This document shows, one piece after another, positions 1 through 12,000 of a stretch of 64,000 bases of DNA; position 1 is the stretch's first letter; every line of letters starts with the position of its first letter. The stretch is from Plasmopara viticola (Eukaryota; Oomycota; Peronosporomycetes; Peronosporales; Peronosporaceae), in NCBI GenBank assembly GCA_001695595.3, contig MBPM02000053.1, forward strand, positions 496,001-560,000, given 5' to 3'. The notes under the pieces were generated by a model, which saw only the letters and a list, made by a program, of their open reading frames with translations, was not told where the DNA came from and did no database searches. The translations under genes and the position numbers were made by a program.

Positions 1-757
1 TAGCGCATATTCGCTCTTGTAACGCGCTGAGATGATGTATGGTCATAGATACGTCCCATCTATCATTCTAGACGTACGCGAATGCGATAGAGCCGCATCA
101 AAGCTTTTGTTTGCTTTTGAAGTGCTGAGATCATGTACGACCATAGATACGTCCTTTCGTTCATTCTAGACGTGTACAGACGCAATTGAGACATAACTTA
201 GCGCATATTCGCTTTGGTGAAGCGCTGAGATGATGTGTGGTCGTGGACACGTCCTATCTATCATTCTAGACGTACGCAGATGCGATAGAGCCGCACTAAA
301 GCTTTTGTTTGCTTTTGAAGTGCTGAGATCATGTACGACCATAGAAACGTCCATTCGTTCATTCTAGACGTGTACAGACGCAATTGAGACATAACTTAGC
401 GCATATTCGCTTTGGTGAAGCGCTGAGATGATGTGTGGTCGTGGATACGTTTTATCGATCATTCTAGACGTACGCAGATGCGATAAAGCCGCAACAAAGC
501 TATTGTTTGCTTTTGAAGTGCTGAGATCATGTACGACCATAGATACGTCCTTTCGTTCATTCTAGACGTGTACAGACGCAATTGAGACATAACTTAGCGC
601 ATATTCGCTTTGGTGAAGCGCTGAGATGATGTGTGGTCGTGGATACGTTTTATCTATCATTCTAGACGTACGGAGATGCGATAGAGCCGCAACTAAGCGC
701 TCATTCGCTCTTTAAAGTGCTGAGATCATGTACGGCCATAGATACGTCCATTCTATC
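1..757. repeat. A-B dimer sub-array, 198 bp period, no C monomer
   Basis: Here B is followed directly by A. Monomer starts are at 65 (B), 163 (A), 263 (B), 361 (A), 461 (B), 559 (A) and 659 (B), so A recurs every 198 bp. The first C monomer starts at 758. Private variants mark the block: AAGCTTTTGTTTGC or AAGCTATTGTTTGC in B, and CAATTGAGACATAAC and TGTGTGGTCGTGG in A. It is either an older dimeric state or a local amplification of a trimer that lost C. Confidence 0.9.
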
Positions 758-1020
758 ATTCTAGACGTGTGCAGACGCAATTAAGAAACAACTAAACGTA
801 TAATCGCTCATGTGAAGTGCTGAGGTGATGATCGGCCATAGAAACGTCCTTTCTTTCATTCATGACGTGTACAGACGCAATAGAGATATGACTTAACTCA
901 TATTTGCTCTGGCGAAGCACTGAGATGATATATTGTCATGGATTCGTCCTATCTATAATTTAGACGTACGCAGATACGATAGAGCCGCAACTAAGCGTTT
1001 ATTCGCTCTTTAAAGTGCTG

Positions 1021-1356
1021 AGATCATGTACGGCCATAAAAACGTCCTTTGTATCATTGTAGACGTGTGCAGACGCAATTAAAAAACAACCAAACGTATA
1101 ACCGCTCATATGAAGTGCTGAGGTGATGATCGGCCATAGAAACGTCCTTTCTATCATTATAGACGTGTACGGACGTAACTGAGACATAACTTAGCGCACA
1201 TTCGCTCTTGTAACTTTTTAAACTTAGACGATGTATGGTCATGGATACGTATTATCTATCATTCTAGACGTACGCAGACACGATAGAGCCGCAACTAAGC
1301 TATTGTTCGCTTTTTTGAAGTGTAAGATCATGTACGGCCATAGATACGTCCTTTCC
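1021..1356. repeat. Segmental duplication, copy 1 (partner 3213-3519)
   Basis: It shares rare variants with 3213-3519: CGGCCATAAAAACG, TTGTATCATTGTAG, TGTAACTTTTTAAACTTAG and GTTCGCTTTTTTGAAGTGTA. The offset is 2,192 bp at its left and 2,163 bp further right, because the partner lacks 29 bp inside its C monomer. Confidence 0.85.
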
Positions 1357-2449
1357 ATCATTCATAACGTGTGCAGACGCAATTAAGAAACAACTAAACG
1401 TATAACCGCTCATATGAAGTGCTGAGGTGATGATCGGCCTTATAAACGTCCTTTCTATCATTCTAGACGTGTACAGACGCAATTGAGACATAGCTTAGCG
1501 CTTATTTGCTTTGGTGAAGCGCTGAGATGATGTATGGTCATGGATACGTCCCATCTATCATTCTAGACGTACGCAGATGCGATAGAGCCGCAAGTAAGCG
1601 TTTAATCGCTCTTTTAAAGTGCTGAGATCAAATACGGCCATAGATACGTTCTTTCCATCATTCTAGACGTGTGCAGACGCAATTAAGAAACAACCAAACG
1701 TATTATCGCTCATGGGAAGTGCTGAGGTGATGATCGGCCATAGAAACGTCCTTTCTATCATTCTAGACGTGTACAGACGCAATTGAGACATAACTTAGCG
1801 CAAATTCGCCTTGATGAAGCGCTGAGATGATGCATGGTCATGGATACGTCCTATCTATCATTCTATACGTACGCAGATGCGATAGAGCCGCAACCAAGCG
1901 TTTATTCGCTCTTTAAAAGTGCTGAGATCTTGTACGGCCATAGATACGTCCTTTCCATCATTCTAGACGTGTAAAGACGCAATTAAGAAACAACCAAACG
2001 TAAAACCGCTCATATGAAGTGCTGAGGTGATGATCGGCCATAGAAACGTTCTTTCTATCATTCTAGACGTGTACAGCCGCAATAGAGACACCACTTGGCG
2101 CATTTTCGCTCTAGTGAAGCTCTGAGATGATGTATGGTCATGGATACGTCCCATCCATCATTCTAGACGTACGCAGACGCAATAGAGCCGCAAGTAAGCG
2201 CTTATTCGCTCTTTGAAGTGCTGGGATCATGTACGGCCATAGATACGTCCTTTCTATCATTCTAGACGTGTGCAGACGCATTTAAGAATTAACTAAACGT
2301 ATAATCGCTCATGTGAAGTGCTGAGGTGATGATCGGCCATAGAAACGTTCTTTTATTCATTCAAGACGTCTAAAGAGACATAACTTAGCGCACATTCGTT
2401 TTTGTAAAGTGCTTAGATGATGTATGGTCATGGATACGTCCTATCTATC

Positions 2450-2647
2450 ATTCTAGACGTACGCGGATGCGATAGAGCCGCAACAAAGCGTTTATTCCCT
2501 CTTTAAAGTGCTGATATCATATACGGCCATAGATACGTCTTATCAATCATTCTAGACGTACGCAGATGCGATAAAGCCGCAACTAAGCGCTTATTCGCTT
2601 TTTAAAGTGCTCAGATCATGTACGGCCATAGATACGTCCTTTCTATC
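2450..2647. repeat. B-B junction (two consecutive B monomers)
   Basis: Two B monomers, 2450-2548 and 2549-2647, follow each other before a C. The first carries TTTATTCCCTCTTTAAAG and GCTGATATCATATACGG, the second GATAAAGCCGCAACTAAGCG. The same combination recurs at 63207-63404 near the other end of the window. Confidence 0.88.
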
Positions 2648-3212
2648 ATTCTACACGTGTGCAGACGCAATTAGGAAACAACTAAACGTATAATCGCTCA
2701 TGTGAAGTGTTAAAGTGATGATCCTCCATAGAAACGTCGTTTCTATCATTCTAGACGTGTACAGACGCAATAGAGACATAACTTAGCGCACATTCGCTCT
2801 TGTAAAGCGCTTAGACAATGTATGGTCATAGATACGTCTTATCTATCATTCTGGACGTACGCAGATGCGATAGAGCCGCAAGTAAGCTTTTTTTCGCTCT
2901 TAAAAAAGTGCTTAGATCATGTACGGCCATAGATACGTCCTTTCTATCTTTCTAGACGTGTACAGACGCAATTAAGAAACAACTAAACGTATAACCGGTC
3001 ATGTGAAGTGCTGAGGTGATGATCGGCCATAGAAACGTCATTTCTATCAATCTAGACGTGTGCAGACGCAATTGAGACATAACTTAGCGCACATTCGCTC
3101 TTGTAAAGCGCTTAGACAATGTATGGTCATAGATACGTCTTATCTATCATTCTGGACGTACGCAGATGCGATAGAGCCGCAACTAAACGCTTATTCGCTC
3201 TTTAAAGTGCTG

Positions 3213-3519
3213 ATATCATGTACGGCCATAAAAACGTCCTTTGTATCATTGTAGACGTGTGCAGACGCAATTAAGAAGCAACCAACGTATAACCGCTCAT
3301 ATGAAGTGCTGATGATCGGCCATAGACGTGTACGGACGTAACTGAGACATAACTTAGCGCACATTCGCTCTTGTAACTTTTTAAACTTAGACGATGTATG
3401 GTCATGGATACGTATTATCTATCATTCTAGACGTACGCAGACACGATAGAGCCGCAACTAAGCTATTGTTCGCTTTTTTGAAGTGTAAGATCATGTACGG
3501 CCATAGATACGTCCTTTCC
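3213..3519. repeat. Segmental duplication, copy 2, with truncated C monomer
   Basis: Partner of 1021-1356. The C monomer starting at 3248 is about 71 bp instead of 100. GAGGT has been lost from its middle and its 3' end runs straight from CCATA into GACGTG of the next A monomer, so the core of that A is missing. The loss accounts for the 29 bp change of offset between copies. Confidence 0.83.
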
Positions 3520-5070
3520 ATCATTCTTGACGTGTGCAGGCGTAATTAAGAAACAACCAAACGTACTATCGCTCATGATAAGTGCTGAGGTGATGATCGG
3601 CCATAGAAACGTCCTTTCTATCATTCTAGACGTGTACAGACGCAATTGAGACATAGCTTAGCGCAAATTCGCTTTGATGAAGCGCTGAGATGATGCATGG
3701 TCATGGATACGTCCTATCTATCATTCTAGACGTACGCAGATGCGATAGAGCCGCAACCAAGCGTTTATTCGCTCTTTAAAAGTGCTGTCATCATGTACGG
3801 CCATAGATACGTCCTTTCCATCATTCTAGACGTGTAAAGGGTAAAGACGCAATTAAGAAACAACGAAACGTATAACCGCTCATATGAAGTGCTGAGGTGA
3901 TGATCGGCCATACAAACGTCCTTTATATCTATCTAGACGTGTACGGAGGCAATTGAGACATAACTTAGCGCACATTGCTCTTGTAAAGCGCTTAGACGAT
4001 GTATGGTCATGGATACGTCCTATCTATCATTCTAGACGTACGCAGATGCGATAGAGCCGCAACAAAGCTATTGTTTGCTTTTGAAGTGCTGAGATCATGT
4101 ACGGCCATACATACGTCCTTTCTATCATTCTAGACGTGTAAAGACGCAATTAAGAAACAACTAAACCTATAATCGCTCACGTTAAGTGCTGAGGTGATGA
4201 TCGGCCACAGAAACGTCTTTTCTATCATTCTAGACGTATACAGACGGAAGAGAGACATAACTTATCGCACATTCGTTTCTGTAAAGTGCTTAGACAATGT
4301 ATGGTCATAGATACGTCCTATCTATCATTCTAGACGTACGCAGATGCGATAGAGCCGCAACAAAGCTATTGTTTGCTTTTGAAGTGCTGAGATCATGTAC
4401 GGCCATAGATACGTCCTTTCCATCATTCTAGACGTGTAAAGATGCAATTAAGAAACAACCAAACGTATAATCGCTCATGATAAGTGCTGAGGTGATAATC
4501 GGCCATAGTTACGTCCTTTCTATCATTCTAGACGTATACAGACGCAATAGAGACATAACTTAGCGCAGATTCATTTTTGCAAAACGCTCAGATGCATTAT
4601 GGTCATGGATACGTCCTATCTATCATTCTAGACGTACGTAAGTGCGATAGAGCCGCGACTAATTATAAGCTCTTCAAAAATGCTGAGATCATGTAAGGCC
4701 ATAGTTTCGTCCTTTCTATCATTCTAGACGTGTGCAGATGCAATAAAGAAACAACTTAACGTATAATCGCTCATGTGAAGTGCTGAGGTGATGATCGGCC
4801 ATAGAAACGTGCTTTCTTTCATTCTAGACGTATACAGACGCAATAGAGACATAACTTAGCGCACATACGTTTTTGTAAAGCGCTTAGATGCTTTACGGTC
4901 ATGGATACGTCCTATCTATCGATCTGGACGTACGTAGGTGCGATAAAGCCGCAATTAAGCGTTTATTTGCTCTTTAAAAGTGCTGAGATCATGTACGGCC
5001 ATAGATACGTCCTTTCTATCATTCTAGACGTGTGCAGATGCAATTAAGGAACAACTTAACATATAATCGT

Positions 5071-5594
5071 TCATGTGAAGTGCTGAGGTGATGATCGACC
5101 ATAGAAACGTCCCTTCTATTATTCTAGGCATATACAGACGCAATAGAGACATAACTTAGCGCATATACGCTCTGGTGAAGCGCTAAGATGATGTATGGTC
5201 ATGGATACTCATTCTAAATTTTTGCGGATGCGATAGAGCCGCAACTAAGCGTTTATTTGCTTTTTTGGAGTTCTGAGATCATGTACGGCCATAGATACGT
5301 CCTTTCGTTCATTCTAGACGTGTACAGACGCAATATAGACATAACTTAGCGCATATTCGCTTTGGTGAAGCGCTGAGATGATGTATGGTCATGGCTACGT
5401 CCCATCTATCATTCTAGACGTACGAAGATGCGATAGAGCCGCAACTAAGCGCTTATTCGCTCTTTAATAGTACTGAGATCATGTACCGCCATAGATACGT
5501 CCTTTCTATCATTCTCGACGTGTGCAGACGCAATAAAGAACCAACTAAACGTAGAATCGCTCATGTGAAGTGCTGAGGTGATGATCGGCCATAG
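5071..5594. repeat. Segmental duplication, copy 1 (partner 8539-9062)
   Basis: Near-identical to 8539-9062 at a constant offset of 3,468 bp. Rare markers shared: CCCTTCTATTATTCTAGGCA, a shortened junction GGATACTCATTCTAAATTTT with about 16 bases missing at an A/B boundary, TTTTTTGGAGTTCTGAGATC, and CAATAAAGAACCAACTAAAC. The block spans about five monomers. Confidence 0.9.
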
Positions 5595-6094
5595 TTACGT
5601 TCATTCTAATATTCTAGACATGTAGAGACGCAATAGAGACATAATTTAGCGCACATTCGCTCTGATGAAGCGCTGAGATAATGTATGGTCATGGATACGT
5701 CCCTCCTATCATTCTAGACGTTCGCAGATGCGATAGAGCCGCAACTAAGCGCTTATTCGCTCTTTAAAAGTGCTGAGATATTGTACGGCCATAGATACGT
5801 CCTTTCTATCATTCTAGACGTGTGCAGACGAAATTAAGAAACAACTAAACGTATAATCACTCATGTGAAGTGTTGAGGTGATGGTCCTTCATCGAAACGT
5901 CCTTTCTATCATTCTAGACGTGTACAGACGCAATAGAGACATAACTTAGCGCATATTCGCTCTGGTGAAGCGCTTAGACGATGTATGGTCATTGATACGC
6001 CCCATCTATCATTCTAGACGTACGCAGATGCGATAGAGCCGCAACTAAGCTATTGTTTGCTTTTAAAGTGCTGAGATCATATACGGCCATAGAT

Positions 6095-6790
6095 TCGTCC
6101 TTTCTATCATTCTGGACGTGTGCAGACGCAATTAAGAAACAACTAAACGTATAACCGCTCACGTTAAGTGCTGAGGTGATGATCGGCCATAGAAACGTCC
6201 TTTCTATCATTCTAGACGTATACAGACGCGAGAGGGACATAACTTTGCGCACATTCGTTTTTGTAAAGTACTTAGATGATGTATGGTCATTGATACGTCC
6301 TATCTATCATTCTAGACGTACGCACATGCGATAGAGCCGCAACAAAGCTATTGTTTGCTTTTTTGAAGTGCTGAGATCATGTACGGCCATAGATACGTCC
6401 TTTCCATCATTCTAGACGTGTAAAGATGCAATTAAGAAACAACCAAACGTATAACCGCTCATGATAAGTGCTGAGGTGATGATCGGCCATAGTTACGTCC
6501 GTTCTATCATTCTAGACGTGTACAGACGCAATAGAGACATAACTTAGCGCATATTCGCTCTGGTGAAGCGCTGAGATGATGTATGGTCATGGATACGTCC
6601 AATCTATCATTTTAGACGTACGCAGATGCGATAGAGCCGCAAGAAGGCGCTTTTTCGCTCTTTAAAAGTGCTGAGATCATGTACGGCCATACGTCCTTTC
6701 TATCATTCTAGACGTGTGCAGACGCAATTAAGAAACAACTAAACGTATAATCGCTCATGTGAAGTGCTGAGGTGATGATCGGCCATAGAA
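6095..6790. repeat. Segmental duplication, copy 1 (partner 6991-7686)
   Basis: About seven monomers duplicated at an offset of 896 bp. Shared rare markers are TTCTGGACGTG, ATAACCGCTCACGTTAAGTG, GACGCGAGAGGGACATAAC, GCACATGCGATAGAGCC and GCAAGAAGGCGCTTTTTCGC. The copies diverge at CATAGAAATTTTC here against CATAGAAACGTCC in the partner. Confidence 0.9.
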
Positions 6791-6990
6791 ATTTTCTTTC
6801 TATCATTCTAGACGTATCAAGACGCAATAGAGACATAGCTTTGCGCATATTCGCTCTAGTGAAGCGCTGAGATGATGTATGGTCATGGATACGTCCAATC
6901 TATCATTCTAGACGTACGCAGATGCGATAAAGCCGCGACTAAGCGTTTATAAGATCTTTAAAAGTGCTGAGATCATGTACGGCCATAGAT

Positions 6991-7686
6991 ACGTCCTTTC
7001 TATCATTCTGGACGTGTGCAGACGCAATTAAGAAACAACTAAACGTATAACCGCTCACGTTAAGTGCTGAGGTGATGATCGGCCATAGAAACGTCCTTTC
7101 TATCATTCTAGACGTATACAGACGCGAGAGGGACATAACTTTGCGCACATTCGTTTTTGTAAAGTACTTAGATGATGTATGGTCATTGATACGTCCTATC
7201 TATCATTCTAGACGTACGCACATGCGATAGAGCCGCAACAAAGCTATTGTTTGCTTTTTTGAAGTGCTGAGATCATGTACGGCCATAGATACGTCCTTTC
7301 CATCATTCTAGACGTGTAAAGATGCAATTAAGAAACAACCAAACGTATAACCGCTCATGATAAGTGCTGAGGTGATGATCGGCCATAGTTACGTCCGTTC
7401 TATCATTCTAGACGTGTACAGACGCAATAGAGACATAACTTAGCGCATATTCGCTCTGGTGAAGCGCTGAGATGATGTATGGTCATGGATACGTCCAATC
7501 TATCATTTTAGACGTACGCAGATGCGATAGAGCCGCAAGAAGGCGCTTTTTCGCTCTTTAAAAGTGCTGAGATCATGTACGGCCATACGTCCTTTCTATC
7601 ATTCTAGACGTGTGCAGACGCAATTAAGAAACAACTAAACGTATAATCGCTCATGTGAAGTGCTGAGGTGATGATCGGCCATAGAA
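6991..7686. repeat. Segmental duplication, copy 2 (partner 6095-6790)
   Basis: Partner of 6095-6790, carrying the same series of rare variants in the same order. The copies are nearly adjacent (offset 896 bp, about nine monomers), as expected for a recent unequal exchange. Confidence 0.9.
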
Positions 7687-8538
7687 ACGTCCTTTCTATC
7701 ATTCTAGACGTATAAAGACGCAATGGAGACATAACTTAGCGCATATTCGCTCTGGTGAAGCGCTGAGATGATGTATGGTCATGGATACGTCCAATCTATC
7801 ATTCTAGACGTACGCAGATGCGATAGAGCCGCAACTAAGCGTTTATACGCTCTTTGAAAGTGCTGAGATCATGAACGGCCATACGTCCTTTCTATCATTC
7901 TAGACGTGTGCAGACGCAATTAAGAAACAACTAAACGTATAATCGCTCATGTGAAGTGCTGAGGTGATGATCGGCCATAGAAATTTTCTTTCGATCATTC
8001 TAGACGTATCAAGACGCAATAGAGACATAGCTTTGCGCATATTCGCTCTAGTGAAGCGCTGAGATGATGTATGGTCATGGATACGTCCAATATATCATTC
8101 TAGACGTACGCAGATGCGATAGAGCCGCAACTAAGCGTTTATACGCTCTTTAAAAGTGCTGAGATCATGAACGGCCATACGTCCTTTCTATCATTCTAGA
8201 CGTGTGCAGACGCAATTAAGAAACAACTAAACGTATAATCGCTCATGTGAAGTGCTGAGGTGATGATCGGCCATAGAAATTTTCTTTCTATCATTCTAGA
8301 CGTATAAAGACGCAATAGAGACATAGCTTTGCGCATATTCGCTCTAATGAAGCGCTGAGATGATGTATGGTCATGGATACGTCCCATCTATCATTCTAGA
8401 CGTACGCAGATGCGATAGAGCCGCAACTAAGCGTTTATACGCTCTTTAAAAGTGCTGAGATCATGAACGGCCATACGTCCTTTCTATCATTCTAGACGTG
8501 TGCAGACGCAATTAAGAAACAACTAAACGTATAATCGC

Positions 8539-9062
8539 TCATGTGAAGTGCTGAGGTGATGATCGACCATAGAAACGTCCCTTCTATTATTCTAGGCATA
8601 TACAGACGCAATAGAGACATAACTTAGCGCATATACGCTCTGGTGAAGCGCTAAGATGATGTATGGTCATGGATACTCATTCTAAATTTTCGCGGATGCG
8701 ATAGAGCCGCAACTAAGCGTTTATTTGCTTTTTTGGAGTTCTGAGATCAAGTACGGCCATAGATATGTCCTTTCGTTCATTCTAGACGTGTACAGACGCA
8801 ACATAGACATAACTTAGCGCATATTCGCTTTGGTGAAGCGCTGAGATGATGTATGGTCATGGATACGTCCCATCTATCATTCTAGACGTACGAAGATGCG
8901 ATAGAGCCGCAACTAAGCGCTTATTCGCTCTTTAATAGTACTGAGATCATGTACCGCCATAGATACGTCCTTTCTATCATTTTCGACGTGTGCAGACGCA
9001 ATAAAGAACCAACTAAACGTATTATCGCTCATGTGAAGTGCTGAGGTGATGATCGGCCATAG
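8539..9062. repeat. Segmental duplication, copy 2 (partner 5071-5594)
   Basis: Partner of 5071-5594, 3,468 bp (about 35 monomers) away. The markers match except for scattered single-base changes, such as AAATTTTCGCGG against AAATTTTTGCGG. Homology ends where 5071-5594 continues into CATAGTTACG and this copy into CATAGAAACG. Confidence 0.9.
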
Positions 9063-12000
9063 AAACGTCCTTTCTATCATTCTAGACGTATAAAGACGCA
9101 ATAGAGACATAACTTAGCGCATATTCGCTCTGGTGAAGCGCTGAGATGATGTATGGTCATGGATACGTCCCATCTATCATTCTAGACCTACGCAGATGCG
9201 ATAGAGCCGCAACTAAGCGCTTATTCGCTCTTTAAAAGTGCTGAGATCAAATACGGCCATAGATACGTCCTTTCTATCATTCTAGACGTGTGCAGACGCA
9301 ATTAAGAAGCAACTAAACGTATTATCGCTCACGTGAAGTGCTGAGGTGATAATCGGCCATAGAAACGTTCTTTCTTTCATTCTAGACGTATACAGACGCA
9401 ATAGAGACATAACTTAGCGCACATTCGTTTTTGTAAAGTGCTTGGATGATGTATGGTCATGGACACGTCCTATCAATCATTCTAGAAGTACGCAGATGCG
9501 ATAAAGCCGCGACTAAGCGTTTATAAGCTCTTTAAAAGTGCTGAGATCATGTACGGCCATAGATACGTCCTTTCTATCATTCTAGACGTGTGCAGGCGGA
9601 ATTGAGAAACAACTAGACGTATAATCGCTCATGTGAAGTGCTGAGGTGATGATTGTCCATAGAAACGTCCTTTCTCTCATTCTAGAAGTGTACAGACGCA
9701 ATAGAGACATAACTTAGCGCATATTCGCTCTGGTGAAGCGCTGAGATGATGTATGGTCATGGATACGTCCAATCTATCATTCTAGACGTACGCAGATGCG
9801 ATAGAGCCGCAACTAAGCGTTTATACGCTCTTTAAAAGTGCTGAGATCATGAACGGCCATACGTCCTTTCTATCATTCTAGACGTGTGCAGACGCAATTA
9901 AGAAACAACTAAACGTATAATCGCTCATGTGAAGTGCTGAGGTGATGATCGGCCATAGAAATTTTCTTTCTATCATTCTAGACATGTACAGACGCAATAG
10001 AGACATAACTTAGCGCATATTCGCTCTGGTGAAGCGCTGAGATGATGTATGGTCATGGATACGGCCCATCTATCATTCTAGACGTACGCAGATGCGATAG
10101 AGCCGCAAGTGAGCGCTTATTCGCTCTTTATAAGTGCTGAGATCATATACGGCCATATATACGTCCTTTCTATCATTGTAGACGTGTGCAGACGCAATTA
10201 AGAAACAACTAAACGTATTATCGCTCATGTGAAGTGCTGAGGTGATGATCGGCCATAGAAACGTCCTTTCTATCATTCTAGACGTATACAGACGCAATAG
10301 AGACATAACTTAGCGCACATTCGTTTTTGTAAAGTGCTTGGATGATGTATGGTCATGGATACGTCCAATCTATCATTCTAGACGTACGCAGATGCGATAG
10401 AGCCGCAACTAAGCGTTTTTACCCTCTTTAAAAGTGCTGAGATCATGAACGGCCATACGTCCTTTCTATCATTCTAGACGTGTGCAGACGCAATTAAGAG
10501 ACAACTAAACGTATAATCGATCATGTGAAGTGCTGAGGTGATGTTCGGCCATAGAAACATTCTTTCTATCATTCCTGACGTGTACAGACGCAATAGAGAC
10601 ATAACTTAGCGCATATTCGCTCTGGTGAAGCGCTGAGATGATGTATGGTCATGGATACGTCCAATCTATCATTCTAGACGTACGCAGATGCGATAGAGCC
10701 GCAAGTAAGCGCTTATTCGCTCTTTAAAAGTGCTGAGATCAAATACGGCCATAGATACGTCCTTTCTATCATTCTAGACGTGTGCAGACGCAATTAAGAA
10801 ACAACTAAACGTATTATCGCTCATGTGAAGTGCTGGTGATAATCGGCCATAGAAACGTTCTTTCTTTCATTCTAGACGTATACAGACGCAATAGAGACAT
10901 AACTTAGCGCACATTCGTTTTTGTAAAGTGCTTGGATGATGTATGGTCATGGACACGTCCTATCAATCATTCTAGAAGTACGCAGATGCGATAAAGCCGC
11001 GACTGAGCGTTTAGAAGCTGTTTAAAAGTGCTGAGATCATGTACGGCCTACGTCCTTTTTATCATTCTAGACGTGTGCAGACGCAATTAAGAAACAACTA
11101 AACGTATAATCGCTCATGTGAAGTGTTGAGGTGATGATCGGCCATAGAAACGTCCTTCCTCTTATTTTAGACGTGTACAGACGCAATAGAGACATAACTT
11201 AGCGCATATTCGCTCTGGTGAAGCGCTGAGATGATGTATGGTCATGGATACGTTCCATCTATCATTCTAGACGTACGCAGATGCGATAGAGCCGCAACTA
11301 AGCGTTTATTCGCTCTTTTAAAGTGCTGAGATCATGTACGGCCATACGTCCTTTCTATCATTCTAGACGTGTGCAGACGCAATTAAGAAACAACTAAACG
11401 TATAATCGCTCATGTGAAGTGCTGAGGTGATGATCGGCCATAGAAACGTCCTTTCTATCATTCTAGACGTGTACAGACGCAATAGAGACATAACTTAGCG
11501 CATATTCGCTCTGGTGAAGCGCTGAGATGATGTATGGTCATGGATACGTCCCATCTATCATTCTAGACGTACGCAGATGCGATAGAGCCGCAACTAAGCG
11601 CTTATTCGCTCTTTAAAAGTGCTGAGATCATGTACGGCCATAGATACGTCCTTTCTATCATTCTAGACGTGTGCAGACGCAATTAAGAAACAACTAAACG
11701 TATAATCGCTCATGTGAAATGCTGAGGTGATGATCGGCCATAGAAACGTTCTTTCTATCATTCTAGACATGTAGAGACGCAATAGAGACATAACTTAGCG
11801 CATATTCGCTCTGGTGAAGCGCTGAGATGATGTATGGTCATGGATACGTCCCATCTATCATTCTAGACGTAAGCAGATGCGATAGAGCCGCAAGTAAGCG
11901 CTTATTCGCTTTTTAAAGTGCTGAGATCAAATACGGCCATAGATACGTCCTTTCTATCATTCTAGACGTGTGCAGACGCAATTAAGAAACAACTAAACGT

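Larger units (their letters stand above)
758..5070. repeat. Diverged left A-B-C trimers
   Basis: A-B-C order continues, but copies differ from each other far more than in the core. Many point changes and small indels are present, for example CATGACGTG and CATAACGTG in place of CTAGACGTG. Nothing other than satellite is seen. Includes the duplicated blocks at 1021-1356 and 3213-3519 and the B-B junction at 2450-2647. Confidence 0.9.
5595..10700. repeat. Intermediate A-B-C zone with dispersed variant families
   Basis: This is A-B-C satellite with mixed A and A' monomers. Recurring variants include a C form with AATTTTCTTTC (starting 6790, 7982, 8279 and 9960) and a B form with CATGAACGGCCATACGTCC (7872, 8167, 8463, 9848 and 10445). 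Their spread shows repeated short-range copying. No other feature is seen. Confidence 0.87.

Noticed and set aside
3060..3254. Single plus-strand open reading frame of 64 codons
   Set aside because: It lies wholly inside diverged A-B-C monomers and depends on local point changes that remove the usual stops (the core itself contains TAG). It is a chance frame.
5200..5230. Unusual AAATTTTTGCGG stretch as unique DNA or an AT-rich origin
   Set aside because: It is an A/B junction with a short deletion and point changes, and the same variant occurs at 8671-8697 as part of a duplicated block.
5989..6252. Longest open reading frame (87 codons, minus strand) and dozens of similar 62-83 codon frames on the minus strand
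   Set aside because: They recur with the satellite period and share one translated pattern because the DNA is repeated. They end at satellite-encoded stops, appear only where particular A and B variants lack a stop, and sit in no coding context. No protein domain is recognisable.
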